64,000 bases of DNA from Desulfoplanes formicivorans (GTDB lineage Bacteria; Desulfobacterota; Desulfovibrionia; Desulfovibrionales; Desulfomicrobiaceae): NCBI RefSeq assembly GCF_001748225.1, contig NZ_BDFE01000020.1, positions 1 to 64,000 of the forward strand, written 5' to 3'. Both the position numbers and the translations under genes were made by a program. Below, one piece after another: positions 1 through 7,340 of the stretch; within the stretch, counting starts at the first letter, position 1; each line of letters begins with the position of its first letter. A model generated the notes under the pieces. The model saw only the letters and a program-made list of their open reading frames with translations. It was not told where the DNA came from and did not search any database.

Positions 1-495
1 TTAATTTCGATAATATATACTAAATTTTGTATATTTTGTAAATAGTATAGGTAGTAATTTTTCGTTATTGTAGAGAGTTTTTGCAGTCAAATCTTCAAAG
101 GAGATTTGATCAAAATAATGAAATAAATAGCGGGTTAGAATAATATTTCTTTTCGGTCTAAGGCATGCTACCCGTTGGTTTAATGCCGCAGGCAAGTCAT
201 TATTTGAGAGCATTGCCACTCTGCCACAGTTGCCTGTTAATGACATCACTAAGTCATTAGCTTTCAGCAAGTATCGTTCGATTTCTGAGTACAATTCTAA
301 AGGGTAGAATTTGATATTCTTTTCTGAAATTTTACCTTTTTGAACATCAGATATTCGAATTACTCTTATGCCTTCATTGCAGTACATTGAGCTCTTGAAT
401 GCGTAGCCATTACGTATGTGTACAACTTCTCGTAAAGGTGTCCACTCCACCTCCACCCCATCCAGCAGTTTTTCCAGAAAGCAGTTGTTGCTCAT
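1..495 (-). CDS. hsdS: HsdS-like type I restriction specificity subunit, short/truncated
   Basis: The start of a type I restriction-modification specificity subunit, which selects the DNA target for the HsdM methyltransferase. The first target-recognition domain is readable: an N-terminal segment ending in VEWTPL, then [32 protein letters not shown] and [11 protein letters not shown], all typical of HsdS. Its ATG overlaps the hsdM stop (ATGA), so the two were an operon. The frame stops at 164 residues against about 400 for a full HsdS, and the last 25 or so residues are AT-rich and no longer look like the family. The gene is therefore truncated, frameshifted, or a half-size subunit. The stop lies at bases 1-3, so nothing further can be seen. 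Confidence 0.7.
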   Translation of the reverse strand: MSNNCFLEKLLDGVEVEWTPLREVVHIRNGYAFKSSMYCNEGIRVIRISDVQKGKISEKNIKFYPLELYSEIERYLLKANDLVMSLTGNCGRVAMLSNNDLPAALNQRVACLRPKRNIILTRYLFHYFDQISFEDLTAKTLYNNEKLLPILFTKYTKFSIYYRN

Positions 496-2050
496 GCTTT
501 TACCCCCTGCTCGCCTTCAATCTCGGCCACGATGGCATCAATGTCTGCGCGAAGCTGGTCGATGCGGCTGACTGTGGCTTTGAGCTCCGCATTCAACTTG
601 TCGATATCAATGACTTCACGGGTGTCTTTGGCTTTCACATAGCTGCTGACAGAAAGGTTGTAGTTGTTGTCGGCGATCTGTTCATGGGGCACGGACTTGG
701 CAAAGTAGTCGATGTTTTCCTTGCTGTCGAACACGGCCATGATTTTATCGATATGTTCATCCAGCAGCACATTGTTGTTGGTCTCTTTTTTAAAGAGTTC
801 GCTGGCGTCGATAAACTGGGTGTAGGTGTCGGGCTTGTGTTTGGAGAGCACCAGGATATTCACGGCGATGGTGGTGCCGAAAAACAGGTTGGGCGCCAGG
901 GAAATCACCGTTTCTACATAGTTGTTGTCCACCAGATACTGGCGGATTTTTTTTTCTGCTCCGCGTCGGTAGAAGATGCCCGGGAAGCAGACAATGGCGG
1001 CGCGTCCTTTGCCGGAAAGGTAACTGAGTGCATGGAGCACAAAGGCAAAGTCGGCCTTGGATTTGGGAGGGAGCACACCTGCCGGGGCAAAGCGATCATC
1101 GTTAATCAGGGTGGGATCATCTTTGCCGATCCATTTTACCGAATATGGCGGGTTGGAGACAATGGCATCAAAGGGCTTGTCATCCAGAAAATGCGGGTTG
1201 GTCAGGGTATCACCCAGCTGGATATTGAACTTGTCGTAGTTGATGTTGTGCAAAAACATGTTCATCCGCGCCAGGTTGTAGGTGGTGTGATTGATCTCCT
1301 GACCAAAGAAACCATCTTCAATGATATGGGCGTCAAAGTGTTTTTTGGCCTGTAGCAGCAGTGATCCTGAGCCGCAGGCCGGGTCATAAATTTTGTTAAC
1401 GGTTTTCTGTTTGTGCATGGCCAGCCGGGCAATGAGCCTGGAAACATGCTGGGGAGTAAAAATTCACCCCCGGATTTACCCGCATTGGCTGCGTAGTTGG
1501 AGATGAGGAACTCGTAGGCATCGCCAAAAAGGTCTATGTGGTTGCCATGGAAATCACCAAAATCCAGCCCGGCCACCCCTTTGAGTACCGCGGCCAGGCG
1601 TCTGTTTTTGTCCGCCACGGTGTTGCCCAGGCGATTGCTGGTGGTATCAAAATCGGCAAACAGGCCTTTGATATCATTTTCGGACGGATAGCCGCCGGCA
1701 GACGCCTCGATAGCGGTAAAGATTTCGGCTAAATCGGTGTTCAGGCTTTCATTGGTGTTGGCATTTTTGACGACGTTGGCAAACAGCTGGCTGGGGTAGA
1801 TGAAGTATCCCTTTGTTTTAACGGCGTCGTCTTTAATTTCAGGGGTGATGACGCTGTCGGGCAGTTCAGCGTAATGAATACTTTCATCATCTGCTTCCAT
1901 GTAACTGGCAAAGTTTTCGCTGATAAATCGGTAAAACAGGGTGCCAAGGACGTATTGTTTGAAATCCCAGCCGTCCACGGCGCCGCGTACATCGTTGGCA
2001 ATGGCCCAGATCTGGCGCTGCAGGGCGGAACGTTGTTGTGAGCTTGTCAT
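492..2050 (-). pseudogene. hsdM: Type I DNA methyltransferase HsdM, interrupted by one frameshift
   Basis: Modification subunit of a type I restriction system (N6-adenine methyltransferase). The N-terminal part (from [15 protein letters not shown], start at 2050) has the HsdM N-terminal helical domain. The C-terminal part carries the SAM-binding motif [10 protein letters not shown] and the catalytic motif NPPY. The two parts lie in different frames. The switch is at the A run 1458-1462: on the coding strand GAATTTTTACTCCC gives EFLLP, but one extra T would give [11 protein letters not shown], the expected family sequence, and rejoin both halves into about 518 residues, the normal length. The Met at 2050 is preferred to one at 2086 because family members begin there. 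A real mutation, a slippage switch and a sequencing error are all possible. No hsdR is visible. Confidence 0.85.
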
Positions 2051-2091
2051 GTGATTTTCTCGCTTTAATTCGATTGGATATGTCATTCAGG

Positions 2092-2127
2092 TGATCCTGC
2101 GGCTGCTACATTTTGTAGCCAGGATCA
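2092..2127. repeat. Imperfect 36-bp palindrome upstream of hsdM
   Basis: Outer arms TGATCCT (2092-2098) and AGGATCA (2121-2127) enclose inner arms GGCTGCTACA and TGTAGCC around a TTT loop. The outer arm is the TGATCCTGC word that recurs through the neighbouring IS debris, so this may be an insertion-sequence end or two ends brought together. It could also act as a terminator or operator for hsdM. Function is not known. Confidence 0.5.
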
Positions 2128-2254
2128 GTTGCAAAAAAAATCTGGGGATCTCTCAAAAAACTTTTTGGGGATAAACGAGTCTGACTTGTCTCGTCAAACA
2201 GTCATTACCCTTGGTGCTGATTTTGACTGACTTCATTGGCCTTGTCTGTTGCAG

Positions 2255-2430
2255 GATCAATGTTCAGGTATGACCTTGGAGCAGGTGAAGGCGTTGATCG
2301 GTCATGTCATCGAACCATGGAAATGACTGAGCGGTATGCTCATTTTGAGCAGCTTCAGGGCTTCGGTGGATTGAAGGAACTTGCAATCCGTTATGAGCGT
2401 GGCGAAAGCCACATCCGGAGTGGACTTTAG
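2255..2430 (+). pseudogene. Tyrosine recombinase C-terminal remnant
   Basis: This holds only the last 50-60 codons of a phage-type integrase, in two frames. The first frame reads SGMTLEQVKALIGH, with the box around the active-site His. The second reads HRTMEMTERYAHF, with the nucleophilic Tyr, and runs to a TAG at 2428-2430. A small insertion near 2294 separates them. Nothing upstream encodes the catalytic core, so it is a dead fragment. Just downstream, TAGAAATAGG is repeated twice at an 11-bp step (2441-2461). The rest, to about 2600, shows no gene. Confidence 0.65.
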
Positions 2431-2598
2431 GATTAAAGGCTAGAAATAGGTTAGAAATAGGCTAGATTTTTTTGAAAGGAAACATGCGTCTATCCTCTCG
2501 CTGTTATAGGTTAAAATGTTGGTTGAAATTTTGAAAAGGAATTTCTAGCCCGGTTGGTTGTCAGAATAGTGGATTAACTTCAACTCCTCAAGTCTGTA

Positions 2599-2904
2599 GC
2601 AGGATCACTTCCGAAAAACTCTTGAACAAAATGGCTGCACTCAAAGCATGAGCCGCAAGGGGAACTGCTGGGACAACGCGGTCGCAGAATCATTCCTTTA
2701 TACCCTGAAAACTCAATTCATCCGGCATCATACATTTCAACCCAAAGAGAGGCCGAATTGGCCATCTTCCAATATATTGAAGCCTATTACAATCGCAGAC
2801 GACGACACTCCGCAACGGGTGGATGTCGCCATTTGAATACGAAAACCGTCAGGTCACACAGCGAGTGGCTTAACAGGGTCTCCACTAAACTGTTGCAGGA
2901 TCAC
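2599..2904 (+). mobile_element. IS3-family insertion sequence remnant, right end
   Basis: The C-terminal end of an IS3-family OrfB transposase (2630-2873), followed by its terminal repeat. The catalytic-core hallmark [17 protein letters not shown] is intact. After it the frame breaks twice: one base is missing near 2748 (expected [17 protein letters not shown], then RRRRHSA) and one near 2814 (expected [18 protein letters not shown], stop at 2871-2873). The sequence to 2904 (GTCTCCACTAAAC, ending GCAGGATCAC) resembles an IS3-type right inverted repeat. The left part of the element and OrfA are absent, so it cannot move by itself. Confidence 0.8.
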
Positions 2905-3038
2905 CCTCTTTGAGATTTTTTTGAGAAAAAATCGGCAAAAAAAAATGATTTTACGATAATTCCGAGAGGATGATTTCCGCCGAGGCTATCCTCGATTTAC
3001 TCTTGTCCGCCATATTTTTTTTGATTCCCTTAATTTTT

Positions 3039-3268
3039 GGTAAACCCCTCTCCCAGGATACCCCCCCCTCAACTTCGACATCGTAGCCGACAACTCTCAG
3101 ATATTCTTCCGCATCCAACACGCATATTCTTCCGCATGCTAAAAATGCGGAAGAATATGCCCGCTCGATCTACTTGATGAAAATTTTGGATAAACCTGAT
3201 CATTTTATCCACACATCAACGTATCATTTCTGAGAGCGGGCACAGGGTATCCCTACAACAGGTTTACC
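3039..3268. repeat. Nested inverted-repeat block upstream of a recombinase gene
   Basis: Part of a 510-bp gene-free stretch (2905-3414). At its centre is a perfect 16-bp inverted repeat (3122-3137 and 3145-3160, 7-nt loop) built on ATATTCTTCCGCAT. A third copy of that word lies at 3101-3114 in direct orientation. Around it are further exact inverted pairs: GGTAAACC (3039-3046) with GGTTTACC (3261-3268), GATACCC (3057-3063) with GGGTATC (3245-3251), CTCTCAGA (3094-3101) with TCTGAGAG (3229-3236), and GCCCGCTC (3159-3166) with GAGCGGGC (3234-3241). It could be a recombination site, a replication or binding region, or a structured RNA; nothing here decides between them. Confidence 0.7.
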
Positions 3269-3365
3269 CTATGGATGGAAATCCATTTTACAGGCAATCC
3301 ATATGGAACGATGGAGACATAGATTCATCATGAGATTGCCAATTCCCTTCGGGCCTTGCATTTTG

Positions 3366-3395
3366 AGATCTATATATTATACTACTAATAGATCT
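3366..3395. promoter_or_regulatory. Palindrome overlapping the likely promoter of the recombinase gene
   Basis: Perfect 8-bp arms AGATCTAT (3366-3373) and ATAGATCT (3388-3395) flank a 14-bp AT-rich spacer that could include a -10 element (TATTAT, about 3376-3381). It ends 19 bp before the recombinase ATG. Position and symmetry suggest an operator, perhaps for one of the small regulators downstream; this is inference. Confidence 0.4.
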
Positions 3396-3414
3396 TAAAT
3401 TTGAGGATATCGAT

Positions 3415-4431
3415 ATGGAATTAAAAGAGGCTGTTTCATATGCAAAAAAAATAGTTCGTGATATTGGTATAAAAGACGTAGAGGATAAAACAAAAGATGA
3501 GTATCTGAAGATTTTTAAGAGAATAATAACCGACCCAGATAAAATTTTATATGAAGGATCAAAAGGCTACTATTATAAAAAAAAGGCTGCTCTCAGATTT
3601 TCAATTGTTCATTATATTCAGATGTGCATCAAAAAGATTAACTCAAAATCTCTGGATCAAGTAGATGCTAACAAGATTTGGGATGAGTTAAGATATTTTA
3701 TCGATCTCTATAAAAAGCATGCCATAAATACGGGGGTCAGTCCCGTGACGACTAAGAATCCGGGCAAATCAAAAAGGAAATCTTTGCGCAAGATGCCGTA
3801 TAATTGGCGGGAGATCATGTGGGAACGGTGTGATAATTATGACTATAAGGGTGCTTTGGCCATCCTGCAGTTAACAGGTGCTAGGCCCAGCGAGATCGAG
3901 CGAGGAGTGATTGTGGCCGGTGATGAGTCTTCGGATTTTCTCGAAATCACTATTCGGGGATCGAAGCAAGGTAAGGCAAAGCGGAACGGGCAGGCCACGC
4001 GCACTATTAAAATTGAAATGCGGACCCGTGTCAGCCACGGCTCAGCAAAGAATTACCTGCTAAGTCAGGTAGCATATGAAGGTCATTTGTTTGTTCAGGT
4101 CAATGCGAAACGCCTCAACGACTATGTACGAAGACTCTCTCAAAAGATCTGGCCCCGCAAGAAAAATCATATCTCTCCATATAGCTACAGGCATCAACTT
4201 TCAGCGGATTTGAAAGGAGAGGGATGCCTGCCTCCCAAAATTTCGATGATCCTTGGACACCGATCCATCCTTTCCAAGAAAAAATATGGGATTTCAGCCC
4301 AAGCTAGGGGGAACAGTCATATCGCAGATGTCACTTGTAGCAGCCCTCTACGCGATCCTCAGCCATCGAGATTGCCGTGGGATCGGCTAGCTTCGACTAA
4401 AGGTGCTGACGCTCGGTACCCGATGCTCTGA
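3415..4431 (+). CDS. Tyrosine recombinase (site-specific integrase)
   Basis: A DNA strand-exchange enzyme of the phage-integrase fold. Residues 1-110 form a Lys-rich core-binding domain and 125-300 the catalytic domain. Active-site residues can be placed: Arg157 in LTGARPSEIE, the beta-hairpin Lys184 or Lys187, Tyr256-x-x-Arg259 in SPYSYRH (the usual HxxR with Tyr for His), His282 in ILGHRS and the nucleophile Tyr291 in KKYGISAQAR. GAGG precedes the ATG by 8 bases, which supports the start. The last 40 residues after QARGN look unrelated to the family, and the stop codon lies inside a TGATCCTGC word (4429-4437), so the 3' end may have been rewritten by an insertion event. Its codon use is AT-rich at the start. 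It differs from the island integrase at 5991-7148 and may mobilise its own smaller unit. Confidence 0.75.
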   Translation: MELKEAVSYAKKIVRDIGIKDVEDKTKDEYLKIFKRIITDPDKILYEGSKGYYYKKKAALRFSIVHYIQMCIKKINSKSLDQVDANKIWDELRYFIDLYKKHAINTGVSPVTTKNPGKSKRKSLRKMPYNWREIMWERCDNYDYKGALAILQLTGARPSEIERGVIVAGDESSDFLEITIRGSKQGKAKRNGQATRTIKIEMRTRVSHGSAKNYLLSQVAYEGHLFVQVNAKRLNDYVRRLSQKIWPRKKNHISPYSYRHQLSADLKGEGCLPPKISMILGHRSILSKKKYGISAQARGNSHIADVTCSSPLRDPQPSRLPWDRLASTKGADARYPML

Positions 4432-4456
4432 TCCTGCTATAGCCTTTTGACGCAGA

Positions 4457-4687
4457 TCATTCTTCATCAAACAAATCTTTGATTTTGACACCCAATCCTT
4501 GCGCGATAATCGCTAGGGTCTCCAATTTGCATTTTTTGATATTCTCTCCCCGTGCCCTTTCAATAATTTTTGTCGAGAGTTTGGTTTTCTCGGCTAATTT
4601 GGCAAAGGAAACGCCTTGGCGTTCCATGATGTCCCGAACATTGCTCTTAGGTGCAGGGGTATTCTCCCTAACTTCGTAAATAGACAT
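4457..4687 (-). CDS. XRE-family helix-turn-helix regulator
   Basis: A 76-residue DNA-binding protein. A short N-terminal arm (MSIYEVRENTPAP) is followed by an HTH of the lambda-repressor/XRE class. Its signatures are VSFAKLAEKTKLSTKIIERA for helices 1-3 and LETLAIIAQGLGVKIKDLF for the closing helices. The start at 4687 has GGGAG about 8 bases upstream; a longer reading to 4870 would run through the divergent gene and is not supported. It is transcribed away from the 97-residue protein at 4797. The shared 110-bp gap contains a perfect 12-bp palindrome, which suggests autoregulation and control of the neighbour. It likely controls the accessory cassette rather than core genes. Confidence 0.8.
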   Translation of the reverse strand: MSIYEVRENTPAPKSNVRDIMERQGVSFAKLAEKTKLSTKIIERARGENIKKCKLETLAIIAQGLGVKIKDLFDEE

Positions 4688-4734
4688 GGTTGGCTCCCGG
4701 ATATTTGTGAAACCGGGATGATACCGAAAATTTC

Positions 4735-4767
4735 TTGACCCTGCATATTGTAATATATTACTATAAT
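4735..4767. promoter_or_regulatory. Divergent promoter region with palindromic operator candidate
   Basis: GTAATATATTAC (4750-4761) is a perfect 12-bp palindrome between the XRE gene and the 97-residue HTH gene. It is followed directly by TATAAT (4762-4767), a good -10 for the rightward gene. TTGACC at 4735-4740 would be the -35, though the 21-bp spacing is long. A repressor bound to the palindrome would block that promoter. Confidence 0.5.
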
Positions 4768-4796
4768 AAAAAATGAAGAAAAAGGAGGTGAAGAAG

Positions 4797-5090
4797 ATGA
4801 AACTGGACTTGGAAGCCAAGACAAAAGCAGTAGGCGAAGTCTTTTTGGGTACGGGTACCCTCGAGGTCATTGGCCTGAAATATGGTATCAGCTCAAGCTA
4901 TCTTTCAACTCTGGCATCGCGGGCCAAGCGTACGATGCTCAGGAAGGGAATTGGTGAGGTTGATATGATTGAGCAAAACGAAAAGGGGGATCGTCTTAGT
5001 GCTGTGGTTAAGGAAAAAATTTCTGACTTGGAGGAGATTAAAGATAAAATATCAACCATAGGGGCGGAACTCGCAGAGCATTTGGAATAG
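4797..5090 (+). CDS. Small HTH protein of unknown function
   Basis: 97 residues. The N-terminal half (TKAVGEVFLGTGTLEVIGLKYGISSSYLSTLASRAK) has the spacing of a helix-turn-helix, similar to those at the start of transposase OrfA or homeodomain-like proteins. The C-terminal half (DRLSAVVKEKISDLEEIKDKISTIGAELAEHLE) looks like an amphipathic or coiled-coil helix suited to dimerisation. The start at 4797 is chosen because AAGGAGGTG ends 6 bases upstream of it; the ATG at 4773 has no such site. A strong hairpin terminator follows at 5116. The family is not recognised. It could be a repressor, a recombination directionality factor, or an addiction partner of the divergent XRE protein. Confidence 0.65.
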   Translation: MKLDLEAKTKAVGEVFLGTGTLEVIGLKYGISSSYLSTLASRAKRTMLRKGIGEVDMIEQNEKGDRLSAVVKEKISDLEEIKDKISTIGAELAEHLE

Positions 5091-5115
5091 ATCAGCGTAT
5101 AGGAGGAAGTGAAGG

Positions 5116-5156
5116 CAAAACGGTCCTCAGCCTGGCAAGGCTTGAGGATCGTTTTG
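5116..5156 (+). terminator. Intrinsic terminator after the small HTH gene
   Basis: Fourteen-base arms CAAAACGGTCCTCA (5116-5129) and TGAGGATCGTTTTG (5143-5156) pair with a single G-T. They enclose a short GCCT/AGGC inner stem, and a T-rich tail follows. Confidence 0.75.
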
Positions 5157-5733
5157 TTTGGGAGAAGTGTCGAGATTCAAATATGTTTCGCGGAAGCACG
5201 GTCGCTTTCCAGGTCCTCTGCAGGGATGGTTCTTGGCCTTGGTAGCAATGGTCACGAATGCTTGAGTCCGATTGTTGTAAATGACAACCAATAAAAATGG
5301 TCAGAAAGGGGATTTTATGAAAGGGTTGTAGTTTTGAAAACGCTGGGTCAAAAAAATAAAATTATGAGTATACCATAAATTTTTGAACAAAAAAAATCCG
5401 GCTTTTTGGGGTATTTTTGAATCAAAAATGGTTCATAAACAAAATAAACCAGCTTGAAAATGCATCATAAGATATTGATTATATTTCAAAAATATCTTTT
5501 TTGCAATAAATGCTATTCTTACATTTTTTTATTTTTTTTCTTCAAAAAAAGGGGATTGCGGAGATCCTTGCATGTATGTCGATAGAGCATCTTCGAAGCA
5601 TTTATGTCGATTAGAGCAAGTTTTTATTGCTGATAAATATAATATCTTGGTAAGCAAAAACAATATTTTTCAATATTAGGTTATTTAAAAACAAAACTCT
5701 ATAATGGTTTAAAACGCAACCATGGAGTTTTGT
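5157..5733. other. AT-rich intergenic region before the excisionase gene
   Basis: About 575 bases with no convincing reading frame on either strand. The stretch is dominated by A and T runs. TATAAT at 5700-5705 is a plausible -10 for the excisionase-integrase pair, with only a poor -35 (TAGGTT, 5677-5682). CAATATT occurs twice at 5661-5677. Integrase arm-type sites would be expected here, but no clear repeat set was found. Confidence 0.5.
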
Positions 5734-6006
5734 ATGAGTGTAAAAGAGGAAATATTTGAAACCAACCCGTATGAAATTGAACTTGATCGACCGTTTTATA
5801 GCATGAAGCAGTTGGCAGATCTTTTTTCTGTCCATCGTTCGACGATTTCGAGGCTTCTTAGTGATGGCACATTGCCATATTTTTTGGTAAGGGGAACCAA
5901 GCGAGTCGCCAGACGGGACATCGCCCTGTTCATTGACAGACAAATAGCGAAGACTGGTTCTCAGAAAAGCTCGACTAAGGAGAACGGCCAATGGCAACAG
6001 TTCTGA
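5734..6006 (+). CDS. Excisionase/AlpA-like MerR-type HTH protein
   Basis: A 90-residue DNA-binding protein of the excisionase type, which normally tilts a tyrosine integrase towards excision or controls its expression. The core FYSMKQLADLFSVHRSTISRLLSDGTLPYFLVRGTKRVARRDIALFID shows the winged helix-turn-helix pattern, including the LPYFLVRG wing and the RRDI segment seen in DNA-binding excisionase domains. Met5 of the longest frame (5734) is chosen because GGAG (5724-5727) sits 6 bases before it. The 3' end overlaps the integrase start by 16 bases, so the pair is translationally coupled. Confidence 0.75.
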   Translation: MSVKEEIFETNPYEIELDRPFYSMKQLADLFSVHRSTISRLLSDGTLPYFLVRGTKRVARRDIALFIDRQIAKTGSQKSSTKENGQWQQF

Positions 6007-7148
6007 TTAGCGAGCGTGTGAACAAAAATAATAAATCGTTTGTGGTGTATTTTCGCGATCCACTTAGTGGAAAACGTAAGTATTACAAGACATTCAAGAT
6101 GAGAAAGGATGCCGCAGCCGAAGCTGCCCGTTTGCGGGTGATGCTTGATGGCAGGGAATATGCGGAGCTGGCAAAAATTCAGAAACGCCATACTCCGCTT
6201 ACGTTCAACGAAGTGGCTGACCTCTGTCGGAAGGAGTGGGATCGCCGGGTTGCCACAGGCGAACTTTCATCGGTTACGGGTGAAGACTATAAAATCGCGC
6301 TGAGGCAATTGTGCAGGACGTTCGGAGATAATCTGCTCATGGACATAACTCGGGAGATGATTTTGGAGTATCGTGCCCAGGTGGCCATGGATCTGTCCGT
6401 GATCACATCTAACCGACGTTTGTTCATTTTCAAACAAGTACTCAAGCGTGCTTATGCCGAGTCCGCTGTGGTGGAAGATGTTGCGGCTCCGATTAACTAT
6501 CTGAGCGAAAAGAAGCACGAGCGAAACAAATATCTGAAACCGGAAAAACTCGATGAACTTTTGAAGGCCTGCTGTAAAACCAAAGCCAAGCATTATCTGG
6601 TATCAATGATTTTGCTGGGGGCCGAACACGGATGCTCCAAGCAGGAAGTTTTGGATCTAAAGTGGAAAGACATTGATTTCGATACCGATACGATCCGTTT
6701 TTTCAGAACGAAGAATGGCATGGAACGCACCATGTGGCTTATGCCGAGAACGAAGTATGCGCTCCTGCATTGGAAAAAACATGTGGAATACGCCCGGCAT
6801 CGGCGGAAGATTGTTCCCAAGGATGATTCCTGGGTTTATGGGCATCTGGATGGAACCCCCCGGTCGAACTTCAGAAGTGCATGGGAGAAAGTTCGTTTGC
6901 TGGCAGGGTTGAAAGGATTTCATTTTCACGACCTCAGGCATACGTTTGCCAGTAATCTGCTCACGTCGGGCGGAGATCTCAAGGACGTGAAAGTTTTGCT
7001 CGGACATCGGGATATTAGGAGTACTGACAGATATGCTCATCTTTCGGGCCTGCGGAAACAGGATCGGCAGGTGAAGCTGGCAGGGCACTATGGCCAATGG
7101 ATGCCTTCCTCAGAAAACAAGGGGGGACTGAGTGATTTTGGTACATAA
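5991..7148 (+). CDS. int: Tyrosine integrase of the tRNA-Pro genomic island
   Basis: A 385-residue site-specific recombinase. Residues 1-60 resemble an arm-binding domain (FRDPLSGKRKYYKTFKMRKDA), 70-170 the SAM-like core-binding domain and 180-360 the catalytic domain. Visible active-site residues are Lys241 (RTKNGMERT), His313-x-x-Arg316 (FHDLRHTFAS), His339 (LLGHRD) and Tyr348 (STDRYAHL). Box I reads GAEHGCSKQEVLDLKW: the position of the first catalytic Arg (TGLR in XerD) appears to be Ser216. Integrases of this general look occur in sulfate reducers, as I recall, so this may be a family trait rather than damage. It ends 79 bp from the 3' end of tRNA-Pro, which marks its likely attachment site. 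Confidence 0.85.
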   Translation: MATVLISERVNKNNKSFVVYFRDPLSGKRKYYKTFKMRKDAAAEAARLRVMLDGREYAELAKIQKRHTPLTFNEVADLCRKEWDRRVATGELSSVTGEDYKIALRQLCRTFGDNLLMDITREMILEYRAQVAMDLSVITSNRRLFIFKQVLKRAYAESAVVEDVAAPINYLSEKKHERNKYLKPEKLDELLKACCKTKAKHYLVSMILLGAEHGCSKQEVLDLKWKDIDFDTDTIRFFRTKNGMERTMWLMPRTKYALLHWKKHVEYARHRRKIVPKDDSWVYGHLDGTPRSNFRSAWEKVRLLAGLKGFHFHDLRHTFASNLLTSGGDLKDVKVLLGHRDIRSTDRYAHLSGLRKQDRQVKLAGHYGQWMPSSENKGGLSDFGT

Positions 7149-7165
7149 TTGGTACATGAACGCAA

Positions 7166-7197
7166 AAAAGGCCACTTTCTTGCGAAAGTGACCTTTT
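7166..7197. terminator. Bidirectional hairpin terminator between int and tRNA-Pro
   Basis: Arms AAAAGGCCACTTTC (7166-7179) and GAAAGTGACCTTTT (7184-7197) pair around a TTGC loop with one mismatch. They start with an A run and end with a T run, so they can serve int from the left and the tRNA from the right. Confidence 0.8.
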
Positions 7198-7226
7198 GAT
7201 AAAGCCTTGGGGTTTAAAGCTTTTTT

Positions 7227-7303
7227 TGGTCGGGATGAGAGGATTTGAACCTCCGACCCCTTGAACCCCATTCAAGTGCGCTCCCAAACTGCGCTACATC
7301 CCG
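7227..7303 (-). tRNA. tRNA-Pro(GGG)
   Basis: On the minus strand the 77-base cloverleaf has acceptor stem CGGGATG/CATCCCG, discriminator A and an encoded CCA. Its anticodon stem is CTTGA/TCAAG around loop ATGGGGT (anticodon GGG). The T arm is GTCGGAGGTTCAAATCCTC-like. The 3' end faces the integrase, so this is the probable attachment site of the accessory island to the left. Confidence 0.95.
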
Positions 7304-7340
7304 ACACAGGTGGCTCTTTTATGGATCTGCCCTCTGGTTG

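Noticed and set aside
399-1355. 318-codon plus-strand frame across hsdS and hsdM
   Set aside because: The minus strand encodes clear HsdM and HsdS motifs; the plus frame is Val/Gly-rich shadow sequence.
5109-5294. 61-codon frame after the small HTH gene
   Set aside because: It begins at the terminator hairpin and its product has no recognisable features.
1-5990. Second copy of the tRNA-Pro 3' end (att site)
   Set aside because: No matching stretch was found by eye, so the left island boundary is not called.
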